DNA from: Actinomadura cremea
GTDB taxonomy: Bacteria; Actinomycetota; Actinomycetes; Streptosporangiales; Streptosporangiaceae
Direction of reading: 5' to 3'
Assembly (NCBI RefSeq): GCF_014648495.1
Contig: NZ_BMRF01000009.1
Span: forward strand, 186,001 to 250,000
Length of the DNA: 64,000 nt
A program made the position numbers and the translations under genes. Under the pieces are notes generated by a model that did no database searches, had not been told where the DNA came from, and saw only the letters and a list, made by a program, of their open reading frames with translations. Position 1 is the first letter of the stretch, and each line of letters starts with the position of its first letter. This document shows, piece after piece, positions 1 through 8,266 of this stretch.

Positions 1-192
1 GCCCCCTCACCGCGCCACCCCCGAACCCGTCCGCCGAACCGCTCCCGGTCGTCCCCGGGCGAGGCCGGCCGGCCGAACCCGCGCCGACCGCCGCCCGGGG
101 CGACCCCGTCTCCGCACCACCCGACCCACCCCTCGTGCCCGCCGTCGCACCGCCACGCGGAGGGCGATCGAACGACCCTAAGGAGCAAGCCA
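1..192. other. Intergenic region, left edge
   Basis: This very C-rich stretch holds no recognisable gene. It carries the AAGGAG ribosome binding site (about 180-185) of the solute-binding protein gene. No promoter hexamers stand out. Confidence 0.5.
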
Positions 193-1743
193 GTGGGCCA
201 GAGTCCTGTGTTCAAGAACGGACCCGCGCTCGACCGCCGGAGCTTTCTGCGCGCGGGAATCGCCCTCGGCGGCGCGGTGGCGGGCGCGAGCCTGCTCGGC
301 GCCTGCGGGGGCCCGGGATCCGGTTCGGGGAGCGGCCGCAAGGGCTTGACGATCGGCACGGTCGTCGTCGACGACACGCTGAACCCGATGCAGGAGCAGT
401 ACACGACCTTCCAGTTCAACGCGTTCGACGCGCTCGTCCGGCGGTTGCGCGGCGACACCGAGGCGACGCCGCGGCTCGCGAGCGAGTGGACGCGCCGGAG
501 CGACACCGTGTGGCGCTTCAGGCTGCGGCCCGGGGCCGTGTTCCACAACGGCGCGCCGGTGACGGCCGACGACGTGGTGTTCAGCTTCACCGAGGTCCTT
601 CGCGAGCAGTACCCGCTCGCCACCGTGATCTCCACGATCAAGGACGTCCGCAAGGTGGACGCGACCACGGTGGAGATCGAGACGAAGAAGCCGGATCCGC
701 TGCTGCTCAACCGCGTCGGCCAGATCTTCGTCGTCCCCCAGAAGGAATGGACCCGGTTGGGGGCCGACGGGTTCGCCAAGGCGCCCATCGGCTCGGGCCC
801 GTTCCGGATCACGAACTTCGCCGTCGACAGCGGCGTCGAGTTCACCGCGTTCGACGGATTCTGGGGCGACAAGCCGAAGTCGTCGCAGGTCACGCTGCGC
901 TACTTCAGCGATCCGGGCGCGATGGCGTCGGCGCTGCAGGCCGGGCAGATCGACGCGGCGCAGAACCTCGGCGCCGAGTCGATCAAGACGCTGGCGAACC
1001 GGGACGACCTGACGGTCGCCACCGACTTCAGCGGCAACCAGAACATGTTCCAGCTCAACACGACCAAGGCGCCCTTCGACGACGTCCGCGTCCGGCAGGC
1101 GGCGATCAAGGCCATCGACGCGAAGGCGCTGATCGACACGATCACCTACGGGTCGGGCGTGCTGGAGGACGGGCAGCTCCCGGTGAAGGGCGTGTTCGGC
1201 CACAGTCCCGACATCACCCGCCCGGCGTACGACCTGGACGGCGCCAAGGCCCTGCTGAAGTCGGCCGGTGCGGAGGGCGCCGAGATCGAGATCTTCGGCA
1301 TGTCCCTCTACAAGAAGCTGTACGAGGCGATCGGCGCCCAGCTCGAGCAGGCGGGCTTCCGCCCCAAGATCAACGCGGTCGAGGTGCCGATCTGGGTGAA
1401 GACGTTCCGCAGCGGCTCCGACGCCGACATCTTCTACCGGGGCGCGTCGTACACCGGGATCTTCGACGCGGACCGCCCGTACGCGCACGTCTCCTCGTCC
1501 AAGAAGCCGTTCGTCGAGGACGCCGCCTGGGACGAGCTGATGGAGGCGCAGAGCACCGAACTGGACCAGGCGAAGCGCGAGCGGAAGCTGATCGAGTGCG
1601 GACGCCACCTGCTCGAGCAGTCCTACGTCCTCTACACCTACGGCGCGCCCACGGTCGGCGGGCACCGCACGGGCGTCTCCGGCTTCGACAACAGCAACGG
1701 CCTGATGCTGCTGCTCGACGACGTGACCAAGCAGGGAGGCTGA
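193..1743 (+). CDS. ABC transporter substrate-binding lipoprotein, family 5 (peptide/nickel/opine type)
   Basis: This is the extracellular binding protein of the importer encoded downstream. At 516 residues it is the usual size of the DppA/OppA/NikA family. The N-terminus has a twin-arginine motif (RRSFLR, residues 15-20), a hydrophobic stretch and a lipobox ending at Cys38 (LLGAC). It is therefore probably exported folded by Tat and lipid-anchored. The mature part shows the family-5 pattern (NPMQEQYTTFQFN early, then an FHNGAPVTADDVVFSF block). The GTG start is preceded by AAGGAG at good spacing. It is the first gene of a tight operon, and only one base separates its stop from the methyltransferase GTG. 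The ligand cannot be read from sequence; peptides, opines, metal chelates and glycosides are all possible. Confidence 0.93.
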   Translation: MGQSPVFKNGPALDRRSFLRAGIALGGAVAGASLLGACGGPGSGSGSGRKGLTIGTVVVDDTLNPMQEQYTTFQFNAFDALVRRLRGDTEATPRLASEWTRRSDTVWRFRLRPGAVFHNGAPVTADDVVFSFTEVLREQYPLATVISTIKDVRKVDATTVEIETKKPDPLLLNRVGQIFVVPQKEWTRLGADGFAKAPIGSGPFRITNFAVDSGVEFTAFDGFWGDKPKSSQVTLRYFSDPGAMASALQAGQIDAAQNLGAESIKTLANRDDLTVATDFSGNQNMFQLNTTKAPFDDVRVRQAAIKAIDAKALIDTITYGSGVLEDGQLPVKGVFGHSPDITRPAYDLDGAKALLKSAGAEGAEIEIFGMSLYKKLYEAIGAQLEQAGFRPKINAVEVPIWVKTFRSGSDADIFYRGASYTGIFDADRPYAHVSSSKKPFVEDAAWDELMEAQSTELDQAKRERKLIECGRHLLEQSYVLYTYGAPTVGGHRTGVSGFDNSNGLMLLLDDVTKQGG

Positions 1744-1744
1744 C

Positions 1745-2863
1745 GTGCCGACCGAAGCGAAGGGGCCGGGCGCGCCCGGCGCACCGCGCGTCCCGGACGG
1801 TATGAACCCGTCGGTCGTCCTGGCACAGCGCGGCCGGGCGGAACTGGAGTTCCTCGCGGGGGCGCGCGCGTCGCTGGCACCGCTGCGCGCCCGCGTCCGC
1901 GCCCGGATCGAGGCGTCGCCGGAGGCCGCCGGCTGGGAACGGGACGGCGCCGCCGACATCACCCGGCTGCGCGACGCGGTGTCGGCGGACCTGGACGGCA
2001 TGCCCGAGCAGGCCGTCATCGGCGCGGCGCTGCGCTGGAACAGGCGGATGCTCACGCCGCGCGCGGAGGACGCGTTCGCCGCGCGCCGCGACGACCTCGC
2101 CGGGCTCGCCACCGCACCCGACCCCGGCGCGATCGCCGACCGCGGCGACGCCGCCGTCCCGCGCTACTGGAGGTACGAGTTCCACGGGACCCGCGGCGGA
2201 TGGGACGGCCACGAGCACATGGGGTTCGTCCACCACGAACTCGTCTACCGGTACCTGCTGGTGCCCGCGTACGGCGACATCTTCGCGCAGCGCGCGAAGG
2301 TCGCGGACGCCGCGCCGCGCGACCGCTACCGGGCGATCTGCGACCTGGGCTGCGGGACGGGGCAGTACACGCTCAAGCTCGCCGAGCGGTACCCGGACGC
2401 GCGGATCACCGGCGTCGACCTGTCGGCCGCCTCCCTGCGCTACGCGCAGCGGCGGGCCGCCGACCGGGGCCTGGACTGGGACCTGCTGCGGGCCCCGGCC
2501 GAGGACACCGGTCTGCCCGCCGGGAGCCAGGACCTGGTGACGTCCTTCATCCTGCTGCACGAGATGCCGCCGCACGCCGTCGAGAAGGCGTTCGCGGAGG
2601 CGCACCGCCTGCTGCGTCCGGGCGGCGACCTGGTGTTCTCCGACGTGGCCCCCTACCGCCGCCGCGGCGCCCACCAGGCATGGCTGGACGACTGGGACGC
2701 CGAGCACGGGCACGAGCCGTGGTGGCGTCCGGCCGCGCAGGCCGACCTCGTGGCCGTCGCGGAGGCCGCCGGGTTCGGCGACGTCCGGCAGGTGGCGCTC
2801 GGCCCCGGCTCCTACCCGTGGGTGACGATCGCCCGCAGGCCCGGTGCGGAGGACGCGTCATGA
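1745..2863 (+). CDS. Class I SAM-dependent methyltransferase inside the ABC importer operon
   Basis: The C-terminal half has a Rossmann methyltransferase fold: DLGCGTGQ at about residues 200-207, an acidic ribose-binding residue after the second strand (GVDLS), and a later HEMPP segment followed by LRPGGDLVFSD. About 190 residues precede the SAM-binding motif; that helical domain I do not recognise. The GTG at 1745 begins one base after the previous stop. ATG 1802 is an alternative that removes 19 weakly conserved residues. The stop overlaps the next ATG (ATGA), so it is translationally coupled to the ATPase gene. A methyltransferase among dpp-type genes suggests that the transported compound is modified on import, but the substrate is unknown. 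Confidence 0.88.
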   Translation: MPTEAKGPGAPGAPRVPDGMNPSVVLAQRGRAELEFLAGARASLAPLRARVRARIEASPEAAGWERDGAADITRLRDAVSADLDGMPEQAVIGAALRWNRRMLTPRAEDAFAARRDDLAGLATAPDPGAIADRGDAAVPRYWRYEFHGTRGGWDGHEHMGFVHHELVYRYLLVPAYGDIFAQRAKVADAAPRDRYRAICDLGCGTGQYTLKLAERYPDARITGVDLSAASLRYAQRRAADRGLDWDLLRAPAEDTGLPAGSQDLVTSFILLHEMPPHAVEKAFAEAHRLLRPGGDLVFSDVAPYRRRGAHQAWLDDWDAEHGHEPWWRPAAQADLVAVAEAAGFGDVRQVALGPGSYPWVTIARRPGAEDAS

Positions 2864-3924
2864 TCGGCAGGTCGCGGGCCCGCGCCGCGGCTCCGGCGGA
2901 GGCCGCGGGACCTCTCCAGAGCCCGGCCCTCGGCATGCGGGACGTGTCGGTGGCGCTCCCGGCCGCCCGCGGCGAGCTGCGGATCCTGCGCGGGGTCACG
3001 TTCACGGTCGGGCGCGGCGAGATCGTCGCGGTCGCGGGCGAGTCCGGTTCGGGCAAGTCCACGTCGATCCTGGCGGCGCTGCGGCTGCTGCCGCCCGGCG
3101 CGCGGGTGACCGGGGCGATCGAGTGCGCCGGCGCGGACGTCCTCGCCATGCCCCGGCGCGAGCTGCGGCGGCTGCGGGCGCGCCGGGCCCGCGTCATCTT
3201 CCAGGACCCGTGGCGGGCGCTGCACCCGATGAAGCAGATCGGCGCGCAGCTCGTCGAGTCGGCGCGGACCGCCGACCCGGACCTGTCGGCCGCCGACGCC
3301 CGCCGGCTCGCCGAGCGGACCCTCGAACGCGTCGGCATCCCCGCCCCCGCGGCGCGGATGCGCAGCCACCCGCACGAGATCTCCGGCGGGCAGGCGCAGC
3401 GCATCGTCATCGCGATGGCGCTCGTGGCCCGGCCCGACGTGCTGTTCTGCGACGAGCCGACCACCGCGCTGGACGTCACGACGCAGGCCCAGGTCCTGGA
3501 GCTGCTGCGCGACCTCAACCGGGAACTCGGCATCTCCATCGTGATCGCCACCCACGACCTGGAGGTGATCGCCGACATCGCGGGCCGGATCGTCGTGATG
3601 TACGCGGGCCGGGTGGTGGAGGAGGGGCCGACCGCGCAGGTCCTCGCCGAGCCCCGCCATCCCTACACCTACTCCCTGCTGCGCGCGGCGCCCGGCCTCG
3701 CCGGGGAGGGCCGGCTGCACGCCATCGCGGGCCGCCCGCCGTCGCCGTCGGAGGAACCGCCCGGCTGCGCGTTCGCCGACCGGTGCCCCGGCGTCCACGA
3801 CGCGTGCACGACCGTCCGTCCGGAACCGAGGACGGTCCTGCCCGGACGCACGGTGGCGTGCATCCGCGCGGAGGGCTACGAAGCGGAGGGCCACGAATCC
3901 GACCCGATGGGGGAGCGCCGGTGA
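2860..3924 (+). CDS. ABC transporter ATP-binding protein (DppD/OppD-like)
   Basis: First of two cytoplasmic ATPases that power the importer. Walker A (GESGSGKST) lies near residue 60. The signature is ISGGQAQRI, and Walker B is followed by DEPTTALDV, with an H-loop in ATHDLEV. The C-terminal oligopeptide-transporter domain has the typical cysteine-containing GCAFADRCPG segment. At 354 residues it has family length. The ATG overlaps the methyltransferase stop, and its own stop overlaps the next GTG (GTGA). Confidence 0.94.
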   Translation: MIGRSRARAAAPAEAAGPLQSPALGMRDVSVALPAARGELRILRGVTFTVGRGEIVAVAGESGSGKSTSILAALRLLPPGARVTGAIECAGADVLAMPRRELRRLRARRARVIFQDPWRALHPMKQIGAQLVESARTADPDLSAADARRLAERTLERVGIPAPAARMRSHPHEISGGQAQRIVIAMALVARPDVLFCDEPTTALDVTTQAQVLELLRDLNRELGISIVIATHDLEVIADIAGRIVVMYAGRVVEEGPTAQVLAEPRHPYTYSLLRAAPGLAGEGRLHAIAGRPPSPSEEPPGCAFADRCPGVHDACTTVRPEPRTVLPGRTVACIRAEGYEAEGHESDPMGERR

Positions 3925-4949
3925 CCGACGAGACCGTGGCCCGGGTCGCCGGGCTCGTGAAGGACTACCGCGTGCCGGGCGGCCGGACGCTCCGCGCCGT
4001 GGACGGCGTGTCCCTGGCGGTCGGGCGCGGCGAGACGCTCGGGCTCGTCGGCGAGTCCGGCAGCGGGAAGTCGACGCTGGCGCGGATGCTGATCCGGCTG
4101 GAACGTCCCACCGCGGGGACGATCGAGTTCGAGGGCGCCGACATCACCCGGGCGCGCGGCGCCGAGCTGCGCCGCCGGGTCCGGCGCCGGATGGCGATGG
4201 TGTTCCAGAGTTCCTCGACCTCGCTGAACCCCTACCAGCGGATCGCCGACGTCCTCGCCGAGCCGCTGCGCTCGCACAAGGTCGGGGACGGGGCGTCCCG
4301 CCGGGCGGCCGTGGCCGCGATGATGGACCGCGTCGGGCTCGACCCGGCGTTCGCGGGCCGGTACCCGCACGAGCTGTCCGGCGGGCAGCGCCAGCGGGTC
4401 GGCATCGCGCGGGCGCTGATGCTGGACCCGTCCCTCATCGTCGCCGACGAGCCGACCGCCTCGCTGGACGTCTCCGTCCAGGCGCAGGTCGTGAACCTGC
4501 TCCAGGACCTGCAGCGCGACCTCGGGCTGTCGTACCTGTTCATCACGCACGACCTCGGGCTCGTCCGGCATCTCAGCCACCGCGTCGCCGTCATGTACCT
4601 GGGGCGGCTGATGGAGGTCGGCGACACCGCGCGGGTGTTCGCCGAGCCGGCCCACCCGTACACGGCGACCCTGGTCTCGATGCGCCGCGACACCGAGCAC
4701 CGGATCGTCCCGGCCGGGGAGATCCCGTCGCCGATCGACCGCCCCTCCGGATGCGTGTTCCGGACCCGGTGCCCGATCGCGCGGGACCGCTGCGCCGCCG
4801 AGGCGCCGCCGCTGGCGGAGATCGCGCCGGGACGCCACGCGGCCTGCCACTACCCCGGGGAGCTCGGCGTCGGCGGCGCCGACGCCCACGCCCACGCGCC
4901 GGCGGCGCCGCCGCTGGTCGCCCCGGCCCTCTCACAGAAAGGCGGGTGA
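3921..4949 (+). CDS. ABC transporter ATP-binding protein (DppF/OppF-like)
   Basis: Second ATPase of the importer, 342 residues. It has GESGSGKST, a Q-loop (FQSSSTSLNP), the signature LSGGQRQRV, DEPTASLDV and an H-loop in FITHDLG. The C-terminal cysteine motif (GCVFRTRCP) of dipeptide/oligopeptide ATPases is present. A His- and Ala-rich tail (DAHAHAHAPAA) at the end resembles metal-binding tails and may be a weak hint of a metal-related substrate. The GTG start overlaps the preceding stop. Confidence 0.94.
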   Translation: MTDETVARVAGLVKDYRVPGGRTLRAVDGVSLAVGRGETLGLVGESGSGKSTLARMLIRLERPTAGTIEFEGADITRARGAELRRRVRRRMAMVFQSSSTSLNPYQRIADVLAEPLRSHKVGDGASRRAAVAAMMDRVGLDPAFAGRYPHELSGGQRQRVGIARALMLDPSLIVADEPTASLDVSVQAQVVNLLQDLQRDLGLSYLFITHDLGLVRHLSHRVAVMYLGRLMEVGDTARVFAEPAHPYTATLVSMRRDTEHRIVPAGEIPSPIDRPSGCVFRTRCPIARDRCAAEAPPLAEIAPGRHAACHYPGELGVGGADAHAHAPAAPPLVAPALSQKGG

Positions 4950-4952
4950 CCC

Positions 4953-5219
4953 GTGCCCGGATTCGCCGCCGACCGTCCGGTCTACCTGGACGGCTCCGTG
5001 CCCCTCGACGGGCTGTTCAACGCGCTGATGGAGGTCGCCTCCGAGGTGTGGGTGCTGCGCGACCGCTTCGCCGTCCTGGAGGAGCTGCTGGACGAGCGCG
5101 GCTCCATCACCCGCGCGGACATCGAGCTGCACCAGCCGGGCCCCGAGCTCCGCGAGCGCCTCGCCGCGGACCGGGCGCGGTTCCTGGAGCGGCTCATGGA
5201 GTCGGTGGTCGCCCGGTGA
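4953..5219 (+). CDS. Small protein of unknown function within the ABC importer operon
   Basis: This 88-residue acidic, soluble-looking protein has no signal peptide or membrane segment. It begins with a short loop (DRPVYLDGSVPLDGLFNALMEV) and then has two helical stretches rich in Glu, Leu and Arg. The GTG lies three bases after the ATPase stop, with GAAAGG upstream. The stop overlaps the permease GTG (GTGA), so it is translated as part of the operon. I do not recognise the family. Its fixed place between ATPase and permease suggests a partner of the transporter or of the methyltransferase. Confidence 0.75.
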   Translation: MPGFAADRPVYLDGSVPLDGLFNALMEVASEVWVLRDRFAVLEELLDERGSITRADIELHQPGPELRERLAADRARFLERLMESVVAR

Positions 5220-6142
5220 TCGGCTACATCGTCCGGCGGCTGCTGCTGGTGATCCTGGTGGCCTGCGGGGTGTCGACGTTCCTGTTCGCGCTGTCCAGGC
5301 TCGCGGGCGACCCGGCCGCGCTGCTGTCGCCGCCCGAGGCGTCCGACGAGGTGGTCGCGGCGACCCGGGAGCGGCTCGGGCTGGACGCGCCGATGATCGC
5401 GCAGTACTTCGACGCGCTGCGCGGGGCGTTCACCCTCGACTTCGGGGAGTCGTTCGCGTTCGGCCAGCCCGCCTCGCAGATGGTGTTCGAACGGATCGGC
5501 CTCAGCCTGTGGATCGTGGTGCCGTCGATCGTGCTCGCCGTCCTGCTGTCGTTCGGCGTCGGCGTCGTGGCGGCGCTGCGCCCGAGCCGGCCCAGCGGCA
5601 GGCTGATCATGGCCGTCACCTTCGTCACCGGCAGCGTCCCGTACTTCTGGCTCGCCCTCCTGCTCGTCCTGCTGTTCGCCGTCGAACTCGGGTGGCTGCC
5701 GGCGACCGGCAGCACCGGCTACGCGAGCCTCGTCGTCCCCGTGACCGTCCTGACCATCACCGCCATGTCGACCAGCGCCCGGATGGCCCGCGGCCAGCTG
5801 CTCGACTCGTTCGGCGAGGGCTACGTGCTGACGGCGCGCTCCAAGGGCGTCGCCCCCTGGCGGATCCTGCTCGGGCACGCGCTCCCCGGCGCGCTGCCCC
5901 CCATGCTGGCGTGGCTCGGCATCGAGTTCTCGTTCCTGTTCAGCGCGCTGCTCGTGCTGGAGCCGATCCTCGGCTACGAGGGACTCGGCGCGCTGCTGAT
6001 CCGCGGCGTGACCAATCAGGACTTCCCGCTCGTGCAGGCCAGCGTGTTCTGCATGGCGATGCTGATCACCTTGGTCAACATCGGCGTGGACGTGATCGTC
6101 CGGCTGGTGGACCCCCGGCTGCGCGCGAAGGCGGCGACATGA
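5216..6142 (+). CDS. ABC transporter permease (DppB-like)
   Basis: A 308-residue inner-membrane permease with an N-terminal transmembrane helix (YIVRRLLLVILVACGVSTFL), a periplasmic loop, and then five helices. The EAA-type cytoplasmic loop that contacts the ATPases is visible as YVLTARSKGVAPWRILLGH. The GTG overlaps the stop of the small upstream gene, and the stop overlaps the next ATG. It pairs with the following permease to form the channel. Confidence 0.94.
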   Translation: MIGYIVRRLLLVILVACGVSTFLFALSRLAGDPAALLSPPEASDEVVAATRERLGLDAPMIAQYFDALRGAFTLDFGESFAFGQPASQMVFERIGLSLWIVVPSIVLAVLLSFGVGVVAALRPSRPSGRLIMAVTFVTGSVPYFWLALLLVLLFAVELGWLPATGSTGYASLVVPVTVLTITAMSTSARMARGQLLDSFGEGYVLTARSKGVAPWRILLGHALPGALPPMLAWLGIEFSFLFSALLVLEPILGYEGLGALLIRGVTNQDFPLVQASVFCMAMLITLVNIGVDVIVRLVDPRLRAKAAT

Positions 6143-7065
6143 GCGTGAAGACGACCATCCGCAAGCAGGCCGGCGCGGGGGCGCGGGCCGGCGGGGCGCG
6201 CAGCGACTCGCGGGCGGCCGAGACCGCCCGCCGCGTCTGGGGGGACGCCACCGGACGCTTCGCGATCGTCCTGCTGGCCCTGCTGATCCTCGTGGCGCTG
6301 TTCGCGCCGCTGCTGGCACCGGCGGACCCGACCGCGCAGAACCTGCAGGAGGCGAGCCGCGCCCCGTCCTGGTCGCACCCGTTCGGCACGGACCCGCTGG
6401 GTCGCGACGTCCTCAGCAGGCTGATGTACGGGCTGCGGCTCAGCATGCTCATCGGGGTGGTCACCGCCACGGCCTCCGCCGTGCTCGGGCTGCTGCTCGG
6501 CCTCATCGCCGGCTACTACGAGAACACGGTCGGCATGGTCCTGATGCGCCTCGCCGACGTCCAGTTCGCGATCCCGTTCGTCGCGGTCGGCGTCGCCCTG
6601 GCCGCCGTCGTCGGACCGGGCATCACCAAGATGATGATCATTCTGGCCGTGTGGGGCTGGGTGAACTACGCGCGGACGATCGCCGACTCCGTGTCGCGGG
6701 TCCGGAGGACGGAGTTCGTCACCGCCGCCAGGACCATCGGCACCCGCACCCCGGCGATCATGCTCCGGCACATCGCGCCGAGCGTCCTCGGCCCGGTGAT
6801 CATCCTGTGGTCGACGAGCGCGGGCGTCCTCGTCCTGGTGGAGAGCGCCCTCAGCCTGCTGTCCCTCGGCGTGCAGCCGCCGCAGTTCTCGCTCGGCAGC
6901 ATGCTGGCCGACTCCCGGAACACGCTCCAGCTCGCCTGGTGGGCGACCGTCGCCCCGGGCCTGGCCATCATGGCGATCGTGGTCGCGTTCAACCTGCTCG
7001 GCGACGCGCTCCGGGACGCCTTCAACCCGTCCGTCCGGACGAAGCACGACCCCGAACTCTGGTGA
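6139..7065 (+). CDS. ABC transporter permease (DppC-like)
   Basis: Second permease, 308 residues. A cytoplasmic N-terminal tail of about 35 residues precedes the first helix. The DppC-type segment HPFGTDPLGRDVLSRLMYGL follows, then the EAA loop (FVTAARTIGTRTPAIMLRH). The ATG overlaps the upstream stop. It is the last gene of the operon and is followed within 10 bases by a strong terminator. Confidence 0.94.
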   Translation: MSVKTTIRKQAGAGARAGGARSDSRAAETARRVWGDATGRFAIVLLALLILVALFAPLLAPADPTAQNLQEASRAPSWSHPFGTDPLGRDVLSRLMYGLRLSMLIGVVTATASAVLGLLLGLIAGYYENTVGMVLMRLADVQFAIPFVAVGVALAAVVGPGITKMMIILAVWGWVNYARTIADSVSRVRRTEFVTAARTIGTRTPAIMLRHIAPSVLGPVIILWSTSAGVLVLVESALSLLSLGVQPPQFSLGSMLADSRNTLQLAWWATVAPGLAIMAIVVAFNLLGDALRDAFNPSVRTKHDPELW

Positions 7066-7073
7066 CCCGCCGA

Positions 7074-7115
7074 CCCGGACGGGCGGAGCCGCCGGGGCGG
7101 CTCCGCCCGTCCGGG
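7074..7115 (+). terminator. Intrinsic terminator of the importer operon
   Basis: A perfect inverted repeat with arms at 7074-7093 and 7096-7115 (20 bp, GC-rich) and only two bases between them. It starts eight bases after the permease stop. No T-run follows, which is common for actinomycete terminators. Confidence 0.85.
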
Positions 7116-7141
7116 TGAAGCACATTGCCGTGGTATGAGAA

Positions 7142-7147
7142 TATGAT
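7142..7147 (+). promoter_or_regulatory. Minus-10 hexamer of a probable leaderless promoter
   Basis: TATGAT is followed by six bases and then the ATG at 7154. That spacing puts the transcription start at or next to the A of the ATG. There is no Shine-Dalgarno sequence before this ATG. No clear minus-35 is seen. Confidence 0.55.
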
Positions 7148-7153
7148 TCCGCC

Positions 7154-8059
7154 ATGGGTAGTGCCGCGAACGTGAGCCCGGGATTCCACCTCTTCCTCCC
7201 GCAGATGAGGATGACGGTGGACGCGATCGTCGAGCGGGCGCTGGCCGCGGAGGCCGCCGGATTCGAGGGCATGGCCTTCATGGACCACCTCGCCCCGCCG
7301 CTCGCCGCCGAGCACGACATGCTGGAGGCGATGACGATCGCCGGCTGGGTGCTCGCCCGCACGACGACGCTGACCGTCGGGCACCTGGTGCTGTGCGACG
7401 CGTTCCGGCACCCGGCCGTCCTCGCCCGCCAGGCCGCCTCGCTCGACCGCGCCTCCGGCGGCCGGTTCGAGCTGGGGATCGGCTGGGGATCGGTGCCGGA
7501 CGAGCTGGACGCCTTCGGCGTCGGCCGCCGCGCCCCGCGCGACCGGGTCGCGCGGCTCGCCGAGTCGCTGGAGGTCATGCGGGCGCTGTGGACGGGCGAG
7601 ACGGTCGACCACCGGGGCGAGCACTTCACCCTCGCCGGCGCCCGCCAGCGGCCGCGCCCCACGCGCGCGATCCCGATCACGATCGGCGGCACGGGGCCGC
7701 GCACCCTCGAACTCGTCCGCGCCCACGCCGACTGGTGGAACGTCCCGGTCGACCGCCTCGACCGGCGGGAGGAACTCCGCGACCGGGCGGGCGGGGCACG
7801 GGTCTCCGTCCAGACGATGGTCGCGCTGGTGCCGGACGAGCGCGACCGCGCGGACGTCACGGCCACGGCCCGGCGCCGCTTCGGCGCGGCGACGGGGGAG
7901 GGGCTGGTCATCGGGACCGCACCGGAGCTCGCGGCCCACTTCTCCCGGCTGCACGCCGAGGGCGTCGACCGCTTCTACGTCTGGTTCGCCGATTTCGCAC
8001 CGGCCGAGACTTTGCGGCGGTTCGCGGACGTCCTGGGCGCCGTGCGGCCCGGACGATGA
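7154..8059 (+). CDS. LLM-class F420-dependent oxidoreductase
   Basis: A TIM-barrel luciferase-like flavin/F420 enzyme of 301 residues. Typical segments are FEGMAFMDHLAPP, the LVLCDAFRHPAVLARQAASLD block, GRFELGIGWGS and the PITIGGTGPRTLEL segment. The substrate is unknown. It probably has its own leaderless promoter (TATGAT six bases upstream), so it is separate from the importer operon, although it could act on the imported compound. A flavin-dependent monooxygenase of the same superfamily is the alternative. Confidence 0.88.
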   Translation: MGSAANVSPGFHLFLPQMRMTVDAIVERALAAEAAGFEGMAFMDHLAPPLAAEHDMLEAMTIAGWVLARTTTLTVGHLVLCDAFRHPAVLARQAASLDRASGGRFELGIGWGSVPDELDAFGVGRRAPRDRVARLAESLEVMRALWTGETVDHRGEHFTLAGARQRPRPTRAIPITIGGTGPRTLELVRAHADWWNVPVDRLDRREELRDRAGGARVSVQTMVALVPDERDRADVTATARRRFGAATGEGLVIGTAPELAAHFSRLHAEGVDRFYVWFADFAPAETLRRFADVLGAVRPGR

Positions 8060-8119
8060 GGGGGAAGGCGCCCTGACACGCGCGGTCCACGGGTTCGCAC
8101 CGGAGACTCGTCCAGCTAA

Positions 8120-8138
8120 ATATCTAGATGTATTGACA
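8120..8138 (+). promoter_or_regulatory. Operator palindrome abutting a TTGACA minus-35 box
   Basis: ATATCTAGATGT (8120-8131) is one mismatch from the perfect palindrome ACATCTAGATGT found at 17057. It runs directly into a consensus TTGACA (8133-8138). The minus-10, about 17 bases on, is weak (TTCAGT). The position fits a repressor site for the acyl-CoA dehydrogenase operon. The FadR-type regulators encoded at 15026 and 15905 are the obvious candidates; this is inference. Confidence 0.5.
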
Positions 8139-8266
8139 CGTGTTCCAAGGTCGTGTTCAGTGAAAGAAGTCCTGATCGGGCGGTATGTCGGCGGTGTTCC
8201 GCGGGTCCGTCGCTCCCGCCCGTCCACAGTCCGGTGCTCGCGCCGTGATGGGAGAGGAAGCCTTCC

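Noticed and set aside
178-2713. Long minus-strand frames opposite the binding protein and methyltransferase genes
   Set aside because: Composition is typical of antisense frames in high-GC DNA, and the plus-strand genes have clear motifs and ribosome binding sites.
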